DNA from: Sanguibacter antarcticus
GTDB taxonomy: Bacteria > Actinomycetota > Actinomycetes > Actinomycetales > Cellulomonadaceae
NCBI RefSeq assembly: GCF_002564005.1
Contig: NZ_PDJG01000001.1
Span: forward strand, 3,162,001 to 3,226,000
DNA length: 64,000 nt
Direction of reading: 5' to 3'
In this document: one piece after another, positions 1 to 7,512 of the stretch
How the letters are laid out: each line of letters starts with the position of its first letter
Numbering within the stretch: the first letter of the stretch is position 1
The notes under the pieces: model-generated
Database searches by the model: none
The model's input: only the letters and a program-made list of their open reading frames with translations
What the model was told of the DNA's origin: nothing
Made by a program: the position numbers and the translations under genes

Positions 1-766
1 GGAGGTCCTCCAGCGCGCCGCGCACGATCGAGTCGCCGGAGTGCGACGGGTCGCCGTCGAAGTGCTCTTCGGAGACGTCGACGAGCGAGAACTCCGTGAG
101 GTCGAGCCCTGCCGGGATGTCGAAGCGTCCTTGCGCGCCGTCGAGGATCCCGAGGCTCACGAGCCCGCTGAGGTCGTCGGCGATGAGCCACACCTCGCGG
201 TACCCGTCCTCGGTCGTGGGCGCTGCGAGGTCTACGACGATCTGACGGACGCCCGCCGAGCTCTCCTCGAGGCGCGCCTCGCCGCTCGCGGTGGTCCAGT
301 CCGGCAGGGCGTCGAGCTGCGCGCTGGCGAGAGGCGTCTCGTCGGCGGAGGGGACGCGTCGCTCCCACAGTACCCCGACGCTCACGCCCAGGACGAGCGC
401 GACGCACGCCGCCACGAGCATCTGCGCGATCCCGCCGCGGCGGCGCTCTCGCCGCTCCGACAGGCTCGTCACGGTCGCTGGAGCGACAGGTTCAGGTGCG
501 GCCGTCGACGCGAACGGGCGCGCGGCGTCCGCGCCGAGCCCGAGCTCGGCGCTGATGCGGTCCCAGACGGCGGGCGCCGGGGGCACCAGCGCGTCGTCGG
601 GCGTGAGGGCGCGGCCGGTCTGCGCGACGACGGCAAGCTCTGCCATCTCTTCCGTGCACCGTGGGCAGGCGGAGAGGTGGTCGCGCTCGTCGGCGCTCGT
701 CGTGCTCTCGACGTCTTCGCCGAGCGCGAGGAGCGCCAAGACATCAGGATCGATGTGCTGCACCAT
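1..766 (-). CDS. rskA: Anti-sigma factor, RskA-like (partial, C-terminal end beyond the window)
   Basis: The protein should sit in the membrane and hold the co-encoded ECF sigma factor inactive. The N-terminus carries an HLSACPRC zinc-finger anti-sigma motif (H-x3-C-x2-C, near residue 30). A single hydrophobic segment follows around residues 115-135. The extracytoplasmic part matches the conserved RskA C-terminal domain: the run reading [18 protein letters not shown] is followed by a [15 protein letters not shown] segment and a [13 protein letters not shown] segment. The ATG at 766 lies 23 nt inside the end of the sigma gene, so the two are translationally coupled. The stop codon lies beyond base 1. 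The family call is firm; the sigma-K designation is by analogy. Confidence 0.88.
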   Translation of the reverse strand, partial: MVQHIDPDVLALLALGEDVESTTSADERDHLSACPRCTEEMAELAVVAQTGRALTPDDALVPPAPAVWDRISAELGLGADAARPFASTAAPEPVAPATVTSLSERRERRRGGIAQMLVAACVALVLGVSVGVLWERRVPSADETPLASAQLDALPDWTTASGEARLEESSAGVRQIVVDLAAPTTEDGYREVWLIADDLSGLVSLGILDGAQGRFDIPAGLDLTEFSLVDVSEEHFDGDPSHSGDSIVRGALEDL

Positions 767-1325
767 CCACCTCCAATCGTGTTCGCAGACGGGTCAGGCT
801 GCGCCTGACGTGGCTCTTCACCGTGCCGAGCGGGAGCGACAGCTCGTCGGCGATCTGGACGTGCGTCAGGTCGCGGAAGAACGCCAGCCGCAGGATCGTC
901 CCGCCGGGGTCACCGAGCCGGTCGAGCTCGTCCGCGATGAGGACGCGGTTCGCGACGGTGTCGGCGTCCGACTCGTGGGCTCCGACGATGTCCGGGGCGA
1001 GGATCGCGGCGGCCGCCTCGGACTTGCGTGCGCGGGTCCGCGCCTCGTGGGTGTCGGCGATCTTGTTCCGGCAGATCCCCATGATCCATGTGGAGAGCTT
1101 GGCCTTCTGCGGGTCGAAACCGCCTCGGCCTCGCCATGCCGCGACGAAGACCTGCTGGGTGACGTCCTCCGCGTCCGTCGTGCTCCCGAGCGAGCGCAGC
1201 GCCACCGTGTGGACCAGCGTGGACCACCGGCGGTACGCCTCGCCGAGCGCGCTCTCGTCGCCGCTGGCGAAGGCCGCGCCGAGCTCGCGCTGGGTGTCGA
1301 CGTCGACCCCCGGGGGGACGGTCAC
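744..1325 (-). CDS. sigK: ECF RNA polymerase sigma factor (SigK-like)
   Basis: This 193-residue protein has the two-domain ECF layout. Region 2 spans about residues 20-95 and includes [14 protein letters not shown] and [14 protein letters not shown]. Region 4 spans about 135-190 and includes the helix-turn-helix [21 protein letters not shown]. The GTG start is preceded by a good ribosome-binding site (AAGGAGAG). The gene lies 42 nt after the sortase and overlaps the anti-sigma gene, so it is probably co-transcribed with them and released from RskA by regulated proteolysis. The SigK name rests on the partner's RskA domain; other RskA-linked ECF groups are possible. Confidence 0.88.
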   Translation of the reverse strand: MTVPPGVDVDTQRELGAAFASGDESALGEAYRRWSTLVHTVALRSLGSTTDAEDVTQQVFVAAWRGRGGFDPQKAKLSTWIMGICRNKIADTHEARTRARKSEAAAAILAPDIVGAHESDADTVANRVLIADELDRLGDPGGTILRLAFFRDLTHVQIADELSLPLGTVKSHVRRSLTRLRTRLEVDGAAHRS

Positions 1326-1367
1326 ATGCTCTCCTTCGGGTGCCGGGCGATGTCGTGTGCCTCATCG

Positions 1368-2111
1368 TCATGCCGTCGGGAGCGCTGTGACGATGACGTT
1401 GTCCACATAGTGTCCTGTCTCGCGGTCGAAGTTACCACCACAGGTCACGAGCACGAGCCGTCGTTCGCCGGCCCTGTCGAAGACCTGGTCGAGCGGCACG
1501 TCGACCTTGGCGATGCGTTCTGTCGTGCTGACCGTGTAGCTGAACTCTGAGCCGGTGGAGTCGGTGACGACGATCGTCGCGCCGGGCTGGATGTCGACGA
1601 GCTTGGCGAACTCGCCGAGCCCGGTCGCCCGGGTGTCGACGTGCGCAGCCACGACGACGGCGCCGCTCTCCCCGGCAGGCGCCGGGCCGTACTGGTACCA
1701 GCCGGCTCGTTCCCCGGTCTCGGGCAGGGACATGCTGCCGTCGGCCTCGACGCCCACGGGGTCGACCGGCATCGCGATGGAGAGGTCGGCGATCTCGAGG
1801 GACACAGGAGGCGGGGACGGCGCGGCGGGTTGTTCGTTCGCGGGCCGGACGGTCACGGCCGGGACGGCGCCCACGGCTGCGGGCGCCGCGGGAGGGGTGG
1901 CCGTCGTGTCGGGCTGCGGGGCGACGGTGGCTGCGTCGGTCCGCGTCGGGTCGGAGGCGCCGCACGCCGTCAGGGTGAGGACGGCGACGACACCGGTGAG
2001 GACGAGCCGGGTCGTGGTGCGAGCGTGCCCGGCGCCCCGACCGCCTCCGGAGAGGGGTCGAGGCGCCAGGAGTGCTGCACGGGACGGCTCGTCAGGGAGA
2101 ACAGCACTCAT
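1368..2111 (-). CDS. Class F sortase with lipoprotein-type N-terminus
   Basis: This 247-residue protein is a putative extracytoplasmic transpeptidase. After a basic N-region and a hydrophobic segment it shows a lipobox ending LTAC near residue 50. A Pro/Ala/Thr-rich linker leads to the catalytic domain. The catalytic residues are visible: His in VVAAHVDT, Cys in LVLVTCGG and Arg in FDRETGHY. The size and the TCGG motif fit class F actinobacterial sortases, whose substrates are mostly unknown. The ATG at 2111 is preferred over upstream in-frame starts because it falls 28 nt after the DUF4397 gene. Lipid anchoring instead of a transmembrane anchor is unusual, though the lipobox Cys could also simply end a TM helix. 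Confidence 0.85.
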   Translation of the reverse strand: MSAVLPDEPSRAALLAPRPLSGGGRGAGHARTTTRLVLTGVVAVLTLTACGASDPTRTDAATVAPQPDTTATPPAAPAAVGAVPAVTVRPANEQPAAPSPPPVSLEIADLSIAMPVDPVGVEADGSMSLPETGERAGWYQYGPAPAGESGAVVVAAHVDTRATGLGEFAKLVDIQPGATIVVTDSTGSEFSYTVSTTERIAKVDVPLDQVFDRAGERRLVLVTCGGNFDRETGHYVDNVIVTALPTA

Positions 2112-2139
2112 GGCTTGTGACCTGACGTGTCGGTGCGGT

Positions 2140-2997
2140 TCAGCGCTGGTCGGCGCTGACGGTCTCGCGGGTCCCGCGGCGTGCGAGGAACGCTCCACCG
2201 AGGACGGCGGCGAGGATCGCGCCACCGATGCCCACGCCGAGCGGGCTCACCGAGGAGCTCGAGGTGTCGGCGAGGCCGACCTCGCCTGCCGGGACGCCGG
2301 CCGGGGTGGAGTGGAGCCCGTCGATGGTCTGGGTGGCGAGAGCGAGGTTGTCGTCCTCGAGGCTGCCCCACGCGTAGACGATCGTGTTGACGCCCTCGGC
2401 CACGGTGACGTCGGCCGGGCCGATGAGCGGGTCCGTGGTGCCGGCGGCGGCGACGGACGCCGAGACGGTGCCGGCCGGGAGGTCGAGGACCTCTTCCATG
2501 GGGTTCGTCAGACCGGAGACGACAGCGCTGCCGCCTGCGAGGACGTCGACGGCCGGGGCCGCTGCGACGTGGCGCACGGTGAGTCGTCCCTCGCCGGGCG
2601 CGGTCGTCGAGGTGTCGTTCGTGAACAGGGTGGCGGTCGGTGCCCCGTCCGCGTCGAGGTGCGCTGCGGCGGTGTAGCTCGTCCCGGCCTCGAGGGGAAG
2701 GTCGACCGGACCGATCGCGGGGTCGCTCGCGTCGACGGCGTCGGCGGCGGTGATCGCGACCGTGTAGGTACCTGCCGGGAGGTCGAGCGGGCCCGCGAGG
2801 TCGCCAGGGGCGAAGTCGTCGAGCGTGAGCTCGCCGTTGACCCACACGTCGACGGTCAGCCCGGGGACTGCGTGGAGGACAGAGAGCTGGGCGTCGCCGT
2901 CAGCGGCCTGGGCGGGGGCGGCGAGTGCGCCGAGCCCGACCATCGCTGTCGCTGCACCGGTGGCGAGGATTCCTGCTGCGCGCTTCGTGGTTCGCAT
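2140..2997 (-). CDS. Exported DUF4397-domain protein with C-terminal membrane anchor
   Basis: The protein has 285 residues. It starts with a Sec signal peptide with an Ala-rich cleavage region (AAPAQAADG, near residue 32). Two DUF4397 repeats follow, roughly residues 38-135 and 138-240, each with the pattern of a LSVLHAVPG or LTVRHVAAAPAVDV start and a LDLPAGTYTV/LDLPAGTVSA strand. A C-terminal hydrophobic helix (about 255-275) ends in a short basic tail. No LPxTG-like motif precedes that helix, so it is not an obvious sortase substrate despite the sortase directly downstream. The start has a TGGAGAA ribosome-binding site. DUF4397 next to a class F sortase is a recurrent actinobacterial pairing; the molecular role is not known. 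Confidence 0.85.
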   Translation of the reverse strand: MRTTKRAAGILATGAATAMVGLGALAAPAQAADGDAQLSVLHAVPGLTVDVWVNGELTLDDFAPGDLAGPLDLPAGTYTVAITAADAVDASDPAIGPVDLPLEAGTSYTAAAHLDADGAPTATLFTNDTSTTAPGEGRLTVRHVAAAPAVDVLAGGSAVVSGLTNPMEEVLDLPAGTVSASVAAAGTTDPLIGPADVTVAEGVNTIVYAWGSLEDDNLALATQTIDGLHSTPAGVPAGEVGLADTSSSSVSPLGVGIGGAILAAVLGGAFLARRGTRETVSADQR

Positions 2998-3016
2998 TGT
3001 TTCTCCAGGGTGTGCG

Positions 3017-3040
3017 GGCCCGGTGGTCGTTCACCGGGCC
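3017..3040 (-). other. Hairpin in the DUF4397 mRNA leader
   Basis: A 9-bp perfect inverted repeat (arms 3017-3025 and 3032-3040, GGCCCGGTG type) lies just upstream of the DUF4397 start. It is not followed by a U-run on the minus strand, so it is more likely a structured leader element than a terminator. Confidence 0.4.
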
Positions 3041-3059
3041 GATCTGAGCTGACACCCCG

Positions 3060-3110
3060 TACTTCTGCTGGAGGTGCAGTCTCGGATGCACCTTCAGCAG
3101 AAGTATTTTT
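3060..3110 (+). terminator. Long stem-loop with T-run, reading on the plus strand
   Basis: A 19-bp stem (arms 3060-3078 and 3087-3105, one G-T wobble) with an 8-nt loop is followed by TTTTT at 3106-3110. This is a textbook intrinsic terminator on the plus strand. No plus-strand gene lies to its left. On the minus strand, where the operon reads, it sits between the 39-codon ORF and the DUF4397 gene and has no U-run. It may stop antisense transcription or act as an mRNA structure between the two cistrons. Confidence 0.6.
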
Positions 3111-3133
3111 CGCGTGCTGCGCGCACGACCACG

Positions 3134-3253
3134 TCAGGCCAAGATCGACTCCAGGGCTTCGAGGGTCTTCTCGAGCACTGCGATCCCCTCGCCGAACTCC
3201 AACGTGGACACGTCGATCATGTCTCCGCTGGTCCAGTCGGGCAGGTGGGTCAT
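3134..3253 (-). CDS. Small acidic 39-residue protein of unknown function
   Basis: An ATG at 3253 opens a 39-codon frame ending in TGA. It is preceded by a well-spaced GAGGA ribosome-binding site and, 60 nt further up, by a convincing promoter. The product begins MTHLPDWTSGD and ends in a helix-forming stretch (GIAVLEKTLEALESILA). It is acidic, has no Cys, no signal peptide and no membrane segment. The lack of Cys argues against a lanthipeptide precursor. I do not recognise the family. The next genes downstream are DUF4397, sortase, sigma and anti-sigma, so it may be the first cistron of that unit or an independent small transcript ending at the hairpin around 3060-3105. Confidence 0.5.
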   Translation of the reverse strand: MTHLPDWTSGDMIDVSTLEFGEGIAVLEKTLEALESILA

Positions 3254-3314
3254 GTCATTCCTCGTTCTCTCGCGCGACGACGCGGTTCTGGACGGCTGGT
3301 TCTGCTGGAGCGGA

Positions 3315-3343
3315 ACGGTACAAAATGGTCTCTAGATGGTCAA
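3315..3343 (-). promoter_or_regulatory. Sigma-70-type promoter for the 39-codon ORF
   Basis: On the minus strand TTGACC (3343-3338) and TACCGT (3320-3315) are separated by exactly 17 nt. This matches the vegetative consensus well and predicts a start near 3307, giving a leader of about 54 nt before the ATG at 3253. Confidence 0.55.
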
Positions 3344-3400
3344 GACCGGGTGAAAGATTACGAAAGCATAACGCCCCGGCCTGGTGGGAAGATCGATGGC

Positions 3401-4063
3401 ATGATCTTCGACCTCGCACTGATCGACCTCGACGGCACCATCACGGACTCGGCACCGGGGATCGTCTCCTCGATCGAGCTCGCCTACGACGCCCTAGGGG
3501 TACCTCGCCCGAGCGATGACGACCTCCGCCGGTTCGTGGGCCCGCCCATCGAGGAGAGCGCACGGCGCCACGGGATCGAGCCGGGCCGCGTGGCCGAGTT
3601 CGTCTCCGCCTACCGCAGCGTCTACAGCGTGACCGGCCTGTTCGACAACAGCGTCTACCCGGGCATGGCCGAGGCGCTCGTCGCGCTGCGGGCCGCGGGC
3701 GTGCGCTGCGTCGTCGCCACCTCGAAGCCGGAGGTGTACGCGCGCCAGATCCTCGAGCACTTCGGTCTGGACGACCTCTTCGAGCACATCTGTGGTTCGA
3801 CGCTCGACGGCACGCGCACCACGAAGGCCGACGTCGTCGCCTATGCGCTGGCCACTGTCGAGGGATCGGAGCGCGGCCTGCCCGAGCGCGCACGGGTGAC
3901 CATGGTCGGGGACCGCGAGCACGACGTCCTCGGGGCGCGGGAGCACGGCATCGGGACGATCGCGGTCGGCTGGGGCTACGCGGCGCCCGGCGAGCTGGCC
4001 GAGGCCGCGCCGGCGGCCGTCGTCGACACCCCGGAGGACCTGGTCGCCGCAGTGTCCGGCTGA
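3401..4063 (+). CDS. HAD-superfamily phosphatase, phosphoglycolate phosphatase-like
   Basis: This 220-residue cytoplasmic hydrolase has all four HAD motifs. Motif I is DLDGT with nucleophile Asp9 and acid/base Asp11. Motif II is the Thr/Ser in VVATSKPE, motif III the Lys in TRTTKADVV, and motif IV is MVGDREHDVLGA. A helical cap lies between motifs I and II (about residues 18-80), as in Gph/PgmB-type enzymes. Substrate cannot be read from the sequence; phosphoglycolate or a similar small phosphate ester is likely. The ATG at 3401 places the DxDGT motif at the N-terminus as in the family. The gene stands alone. Confidence 0.88.
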   Translation: MIFDLALIDLDGTITDSAPGIVSSIELAYDALGVPRPSDDDLRRFVGPPIEESARRHGIEPGRVAEFVSAYRSVYSVTGLFDNSVYPGMAEALVALRAAGVRCVVATSKPEVYARQILEHFGLDDLFEHICGSTLDGTRTTKADVVAYALATVEGSERGLPERARVTMVGDREHDVLGAREHGIGTIAVGWGYAAPGELAEAAPAAVVDTPEDLVAAVSG

Positions 4064-4107
4064 GGAGCGCGTCCCGGCGGTGCGGGCTGCTCCAGACGTG
4101 CGTGCGT

Positions 4108-4881
4108 TCACCGCAGAGCCGCTCGCAGATCGCCGCGGTGACGGCTGATGTAGTCGGCGGCAGGGCCCCAGTGGTCGGCGTGCCCTGCGGCGTGGAGGGT
4201 CGCCCAGGGCTCGGTGCCGGTGCGTGCACCGTCGACGAGCAGGTCGTACATGCCACGGGTGTGGTCGGCGGTCAGCTGCACGAGGTCGGGTCGGTGGGTG
4301 GAGCTGAGCCCGTAGCCGTCGACGAGGTTGCGCAGGCGCGGGCCGTCCACCGCCGGGTCGCCGCCGGGGCTCAGCGGCAAGAAGGCGTGGGCGACGTAGG
4401 CGAGGTCCCACAGGCGTGATCCGGGCCCGGCGCCGTCCCAGTCGATGAACACCCAGCGGTCGCCGTCGCGGACGAGGTTCCACGGTGCGAGGTCGTGGTG
4501 ACAGATGATGTCGTCCGTGGGGGCGGGGATGCCTACCTCCCAGTGCGCGTCTGGGGGGAGCGCGAACGTCGCCGCGGCGTCGTGCAGGTCGCGGACGAGG
4601 ACGCCGAGGCGTGCAAGCTCGTCGTGAGACATGGGCCCCATGGTGTCGGCCATGGTTCCGGGGATGTACTCGACGACGTGCCGACCCTGCTCGTCGATCC
4701 CGAAGGACCGCGGTGCGCCGCGGAAGCCGACGTTGGCGAGGTGGGCGAGGAAGGCGTGCACGGACGGGGTCGCCGGTGTGGCGGGTTTGCGCACCGTCGC
4801 TCCGAGGATGTCGTCACGCACGAGAACCACGGCGCCGGCGCCGTATCCGCCGTCGGTGAGGAACTCTTCCGACACGTTCAT
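4108..4881 (-). CDS. Aminoglycoside phosphotransferase (APH)-family small-molecule kinase
   Basis: The 257-residue protein shows the catalytic loop ICHHDLAPWNLV (HxDxxxxN, around residue 150) and the metal-binding FIDWDGAGPG segment of APH-type kinases. A Trp/Asp-rich C-terminal helical lobe follows, with RLWDLAYVAHAFLPL. The family phosphorylates antibiotics or metabolites (choline, homoserine, fructosamine and others), so no substrate or resistance phenotype should be assumed. ATG at 4881 is used; a GTG two codons upstream (4887) is possible. It is convergent with the upstream HAD gene and divergent from the MerR gene. Confidence 0.82.
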   Translation of the reverse strand: MNVSEEFLTDGGYGAGAVVLVRDDILGATVRKPATPATPSVHAFLAHLANVGFRGAPRSFGIDEQGRHVVEYIPGTMADTMGPMSHDELARLGVLVRDLHDAAATFALPPDAHWEVGIPAPTDDIICHHDLAPWNLVRDGDRWVFIDWDGAGPGSRLWDLAYVAHAFLPLSPGGDPAVDGPRLRNLVDGYGLSSTHRPDLVQLTADHTRGMYDLLVDGARTGTEPWATLHAAGHADHWGPAADYISRHRGDLRAALR

Positions 4882-5004
4882 GAGCACAGTTTGCCCCTAA
4901 AGCAGCGGGTGAAAAAACTGTGTCCGCTCGCGCGTCCGCGCCGGGTGTGCTGCGGGGCGTCGTCCGGTGGGCGGAATGTGGCCTTGGAGACGTTTGGTGG
5001 ACCC

Positions 5005-5035
5005 TTGACCTTGACGTTACGTCAAGGTCTAGCGT
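5005..5035 (+). promoter_or_regulatory. MerR-type promoter and operator, autoregulatory
   Basis: TTGACC (5005-5010) and TAGCGT (5030-5035) are 19 nt apart, the elongated spacing typical of MerR-activated promoters. A perfect 10-bp inverted repeat around one central base (5008-5017 and 5019-5028, ACCTTGACGT) fills the spacer. The -10 box ends 7 nt before the ATG, so the transcript is predicted to be leaderless. The regulator probably binds here and twists its own promoter into activity when ligand is bound. Confidence 0.8.
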
Positions 5036-5042
5036 GGCAGAC

Positions 5043-5810
5043 ATGACGACGAACGACTGGTCCATCCAGGAGATCGCCCGCACAGCCGGGACCACGAGCC
5101 GCACCCTGCGTCACTACGACGACGTGGGGCTCCTGCGCCCCAGCCGGACCGGCACCAACGGCTACCGGTACTACGACGCCCCGGCGCTCGTCCGGCTGCA
5201 GCGCATCCTGCTGCTCCGCGACCTTGGGCTGGGCCTCCCGGCCATCGCCGAGGCGCTCGACTCCGAGCGCGACGAGGTCCGCGCGCTCGGCGCGCACCTC
5301 GCCTGGCTCCGCGACGAGCAGGAGCGCGTGGCACGTCAGGTCGTCGCTGTCCAGGCCACGATCACCGCACTCGAGAAGGGAACATCCCCCATGGCACACA
5401 GCATGTTCGACGGTTTCGACCACACCCGGTACGCAGGAGAGGTCCAGGAGCGCTGGGGCGCCGAGACGTCCGAGCGGAGCACCCGCTGGTGGAGCAGTCT
5501 CAGCGCCTCGGAGAAGGAGGCCTTTCTCCAGACCCAGCACGACATCGGGACGGACTTCGGCCGTGCGTGCGCCGCAGGCCTCGCCGCGGACAGCGCCGAG
5601 GTCCAGGCTCTCGCGCGTCGTCAGGTCGCATGGCTCGCGGTCTCTGCCGAGGCGACGACGGGGGCGCCGCTGACGAAGGAGTACGTCGTGGGTCTCGCTC
5701 ACCTGTATGCCGACGACCCTCGGTTCGCCGCGACCTACGACCGCAACGGGACAGGGACCGCGCTGCTCGTGCGTGACGCGATGATCGTGCTCGCCGAGAC
5801 GGAGCTCTGA
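5043..5810 (+). CDS. MerR-family regulator with TipAS drug-recognition domain
   Basis: This 255-residue protein has an N-terminal MerR winged helix (WSIQEIARTAGTTSRTLRHYDDVGLL, residues 6-32, then GYRYYD) and a dimerisation helix to about residue 115. The C-terminal 140 residues form a TipAS-type helical domain (LYADDPRFAATYDRNGTGTALLVRDA at the end). In Streptomyces TipAL this domain traps thiopeptide antibiotics and switches on its own promoter. The internal Met in SPMAHSMFDGFDH could allow a short ligand-binding-only form, as with TipAS. The promoter upstream has the matching 19-nt spacer and palindrome. No obvious efflux target gene is adjacent. Confidence 0.87.
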   Translation: MTTNDWSIQEIARTAGTTSRTLRHYDDVGLLRPSRTGTNGYRYYDAPALVRLQRILLLRDLGLGLPAIAEALDSERDEVRALGAHLAWLRDEQERVARQVVAVQATITALEKGTSPMAHSMFDGFDHTRYAGEVQERWGAETSERSTRWWSSLSASEKEAFLQTQHDIGTDFGRACAAGLAADSAEVQALARRQVAWLAVSAEATTGAPLTKEYVVGLAHLYADDPRFAATYDRNGTGTALLVRDAMIVLAETEL

Positions 5811-6403
5811 GGCACCTCGGCACCGACGGCGCGCAGCACGAAGGCCTCCGTCGCGGTGATCGCGTGGGCGCGGGCGACGGACTCCTCGGGGAGGGACCGG
5901 CCGGACAGGCAGGCGTTGACGAGGATGACGGACGTCGCGATGTCCTGGTCCGGGAACTCTCCTCGGCGGATGCCCTCGGCGAGGATCTCTCGCAGGATGT
6001 CCTCGACGAGGACAGCGTGCTCGCGCAGGCGCTGCTGCGTGCCGCGGGACAGCACCGTCCGGAGGTCGGGCCCGGGGGCGACATGGAACACCCGGGTGAG
6101 GCGCGCCTGCGCCTGCACGTAGGTCCGGAGCCGTTCGACCGGGTCGTCAACGCCGTCGAGCGAGCGGCTGAGCGTCTCGACATAGCGTGAGGTCTCGAAC
6201 GTGATGAAGCCCATGAGCAGGGCTTCTTTGTCGGCGAAGTGGTTGTAGACGGCGGTCCGCCCGACCCCCGCGGCTGCTGCGATCTCGGCGAACGTGATCG
6301 CGTCGAAGCCGCGCTCGGCCATGAGCGCGGAGAGTGCGGTGAAGAGGCGCTGGCGAGTCTGCTCGCGGTGCTCGTGGAGCGACCCACCAATGATCTTCGG
6401 CAT
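5735..6403 (-). CDS. TetR-family transcriptional regulator
   Basis: The 222-residue protein has a canonical TetR helix-turn-helix: ITFAEIAAAAGVGRTAVYNHFADKEALL around residues 37-64. A divergent ligand-binding domain follows. The ATG at 6403 (MPKIIGG) is chosen because it starts shortly before the DNA-binding domain. The 3' end overlaps the convergent MerR gene by 76 nt. An imperfect dyad (TGACA at 6406-6410, TGTCA at 6424-6428) right upstream may be its operator, which would also cover the region in front of the divergent gene at 6520. The ligand is unknown. Confidence 0.85.
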   Translation of the reverse strand: MPKIIGGSLHEHREQTRQRLFTALSALMAERGFDAITFAEIAAAAGVGRTAVYNHFADKEALLMGFITFETSRYVETLSRSLDGVDDPVERLRTYVQAQARLTRVFHVAPGPDLRTVLSRGTQQRLREHAVLVEDILREILAEGIRRGEFPDQDIATSVILVNACLSGRSLPEESVARAHAITATEAFVLRAVGAEVPQSSVSASTIIASRTSSAVPVPLRS

Positions 6404-6519
6404 TGTGACAGTGTTCCACCTTGTGTCAGCACCCGCATCGAAGGTTGCCCTTCCCTGGCGCGGGGCCACGATGTGTGGATGAAATATCGCCGCATCATTT
6501 TCCACGTATCGTCATCCGG

Positions 6520-7482
6520 ATGACGGCACTCCTGGGCACGGCGGTCCCGGCGCCGCACGCATCTGACCACGTCCTCGCGGTGTCGTCGGACGTCGACGTC
6601 CTCGCGCTCGCCCGCGCCTGGTTCGCTGATGCACGGTGGGTCCGCGAGCCTGTCGACGGCGACCTCGCCGCACGTCCCCAGCCGCGCGGCGGCGCACGCA
6701 TGCGCGGCATGGTCCACGTGCCGGCCGAGGCGATCCCGGGCGAGATGCTCCTCGCCCCCCGCGTCACGCTCCGCGGCCCCTACCCGCTCACCGCCGCCCA
6801 GACGCAGGCGCTCGACCTCCCGTCACGCCGCTCGAGCGCATACGCGATTCACGTGGAGGGCCGGGCCAGGCGCGCCGCCCCGACCGGGGACGTCGACCCG
6901 CACGACGACCTCGTCCGGGCCTTCCCTGGCGGCAGGCCAGTGGGAGACGAGCTCCTCGTCGCACGGTGGCTCGTCGCGGCAGCGCGGCACGCCCGCGGCG
7001 CCGTGCTCGTCGACGGTGGCGGGACGCCCGTCGTCCCCGACCCCCGGACTGCGGTCGACCTCTCGCTCTTCAGCCCGAACGCGCTCGAGGCGGAGAGGGC
7101 TCTGGCGCTCGCCCGTACCATCCTGGTCCAGGCGCAGCTCGTCACGTCGACGGCGACCCTCGACGGTCCCCAGGAGTACTCGCTGCGAGCCGAGACGCCG
7201 TACGACGGCACGGTGACGGTGCGGTTCCATCGCACCCAGATGCTGCCGCTCGTGCTGAACACCGTGCCGTGGCGCGACTCGGGTCCGTTCGCCTACCGGG
7301 TGGGCTGGGGGCCGGGGACGGAAGGAGACCTCGGTCTCGAGCAGTCGTCGCAGCTGTACTCCATCGCGCGGACCCGGATGGCACCGGTGGTGAACAGGCT
7401 GACGCTGGCGCTGCAGACCGCGATCGGCGGGATCGTCGTCGATGCGGACGGCTTCATGAGGGATGCCTCATATCTCGCGTGA
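6520..7482 (+). CDS. Protein of unknown function, paralogue of the product at 9938-11020
   Basis: I do not recognise a named domain in this 320-residue, apparently soluble protein. It shares a framework with the gene at 9938-11020. Both have an N-terminal stretch with ALAR-FA-ARW, then a LRGPYPLTA / LISGPYAPA segment, a V-RWLVAAARHARGAVLVDG / VAQWLVAVGRRLGGSVRFEV segment, and the near-identical PDPRTAVDLSLFS / PDPAVAVDMTIFS. No signal peptide or membrane helix is seen. A TATCGT box 7 nt before the ATG suggests leaderless transcription. It is divergent from the TetR gene, which may control it. Confidence 0.75.
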   Translation: MTALLGTAVPAPHASDHVLAVSSDVDVLALARAWFADARWVREPVDGDLAARPQPRGGARMRGMVHVPAEAIPGEMLLAPRVTLRGPYPLTAAQTQALDLPSRRSSAYAIHVEGRARRAAPTGDVDPHDDLVRAFPGGRPVGDELLVARWLVAAARHARGAVLVDGGGTPVVPDPRTAVDLSLFSPNALEAERALALARTILVQAQLVTSTATLDGPQEYSLRAETPYDGTVTVRFHRTQMLPLVLNTVPWRDSGPFAYRVGWGPGTEGDLGLEQSSQLYSIARTRMAPVVNRLTLALQTAIGGIVVDADGFMRDASYLA

Positions 7483-7512
7483 AGTCCCCCTGCCGTCGTT
7501 ATCATGAGTCTC

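Noticed and set aside
4108..4881. Antibiotic resistance call for the APH-like kinase
   Set aside because: Only the general kinase motifs are visible; the family includes many metabolic kinases, so resistance cannot be claimed.
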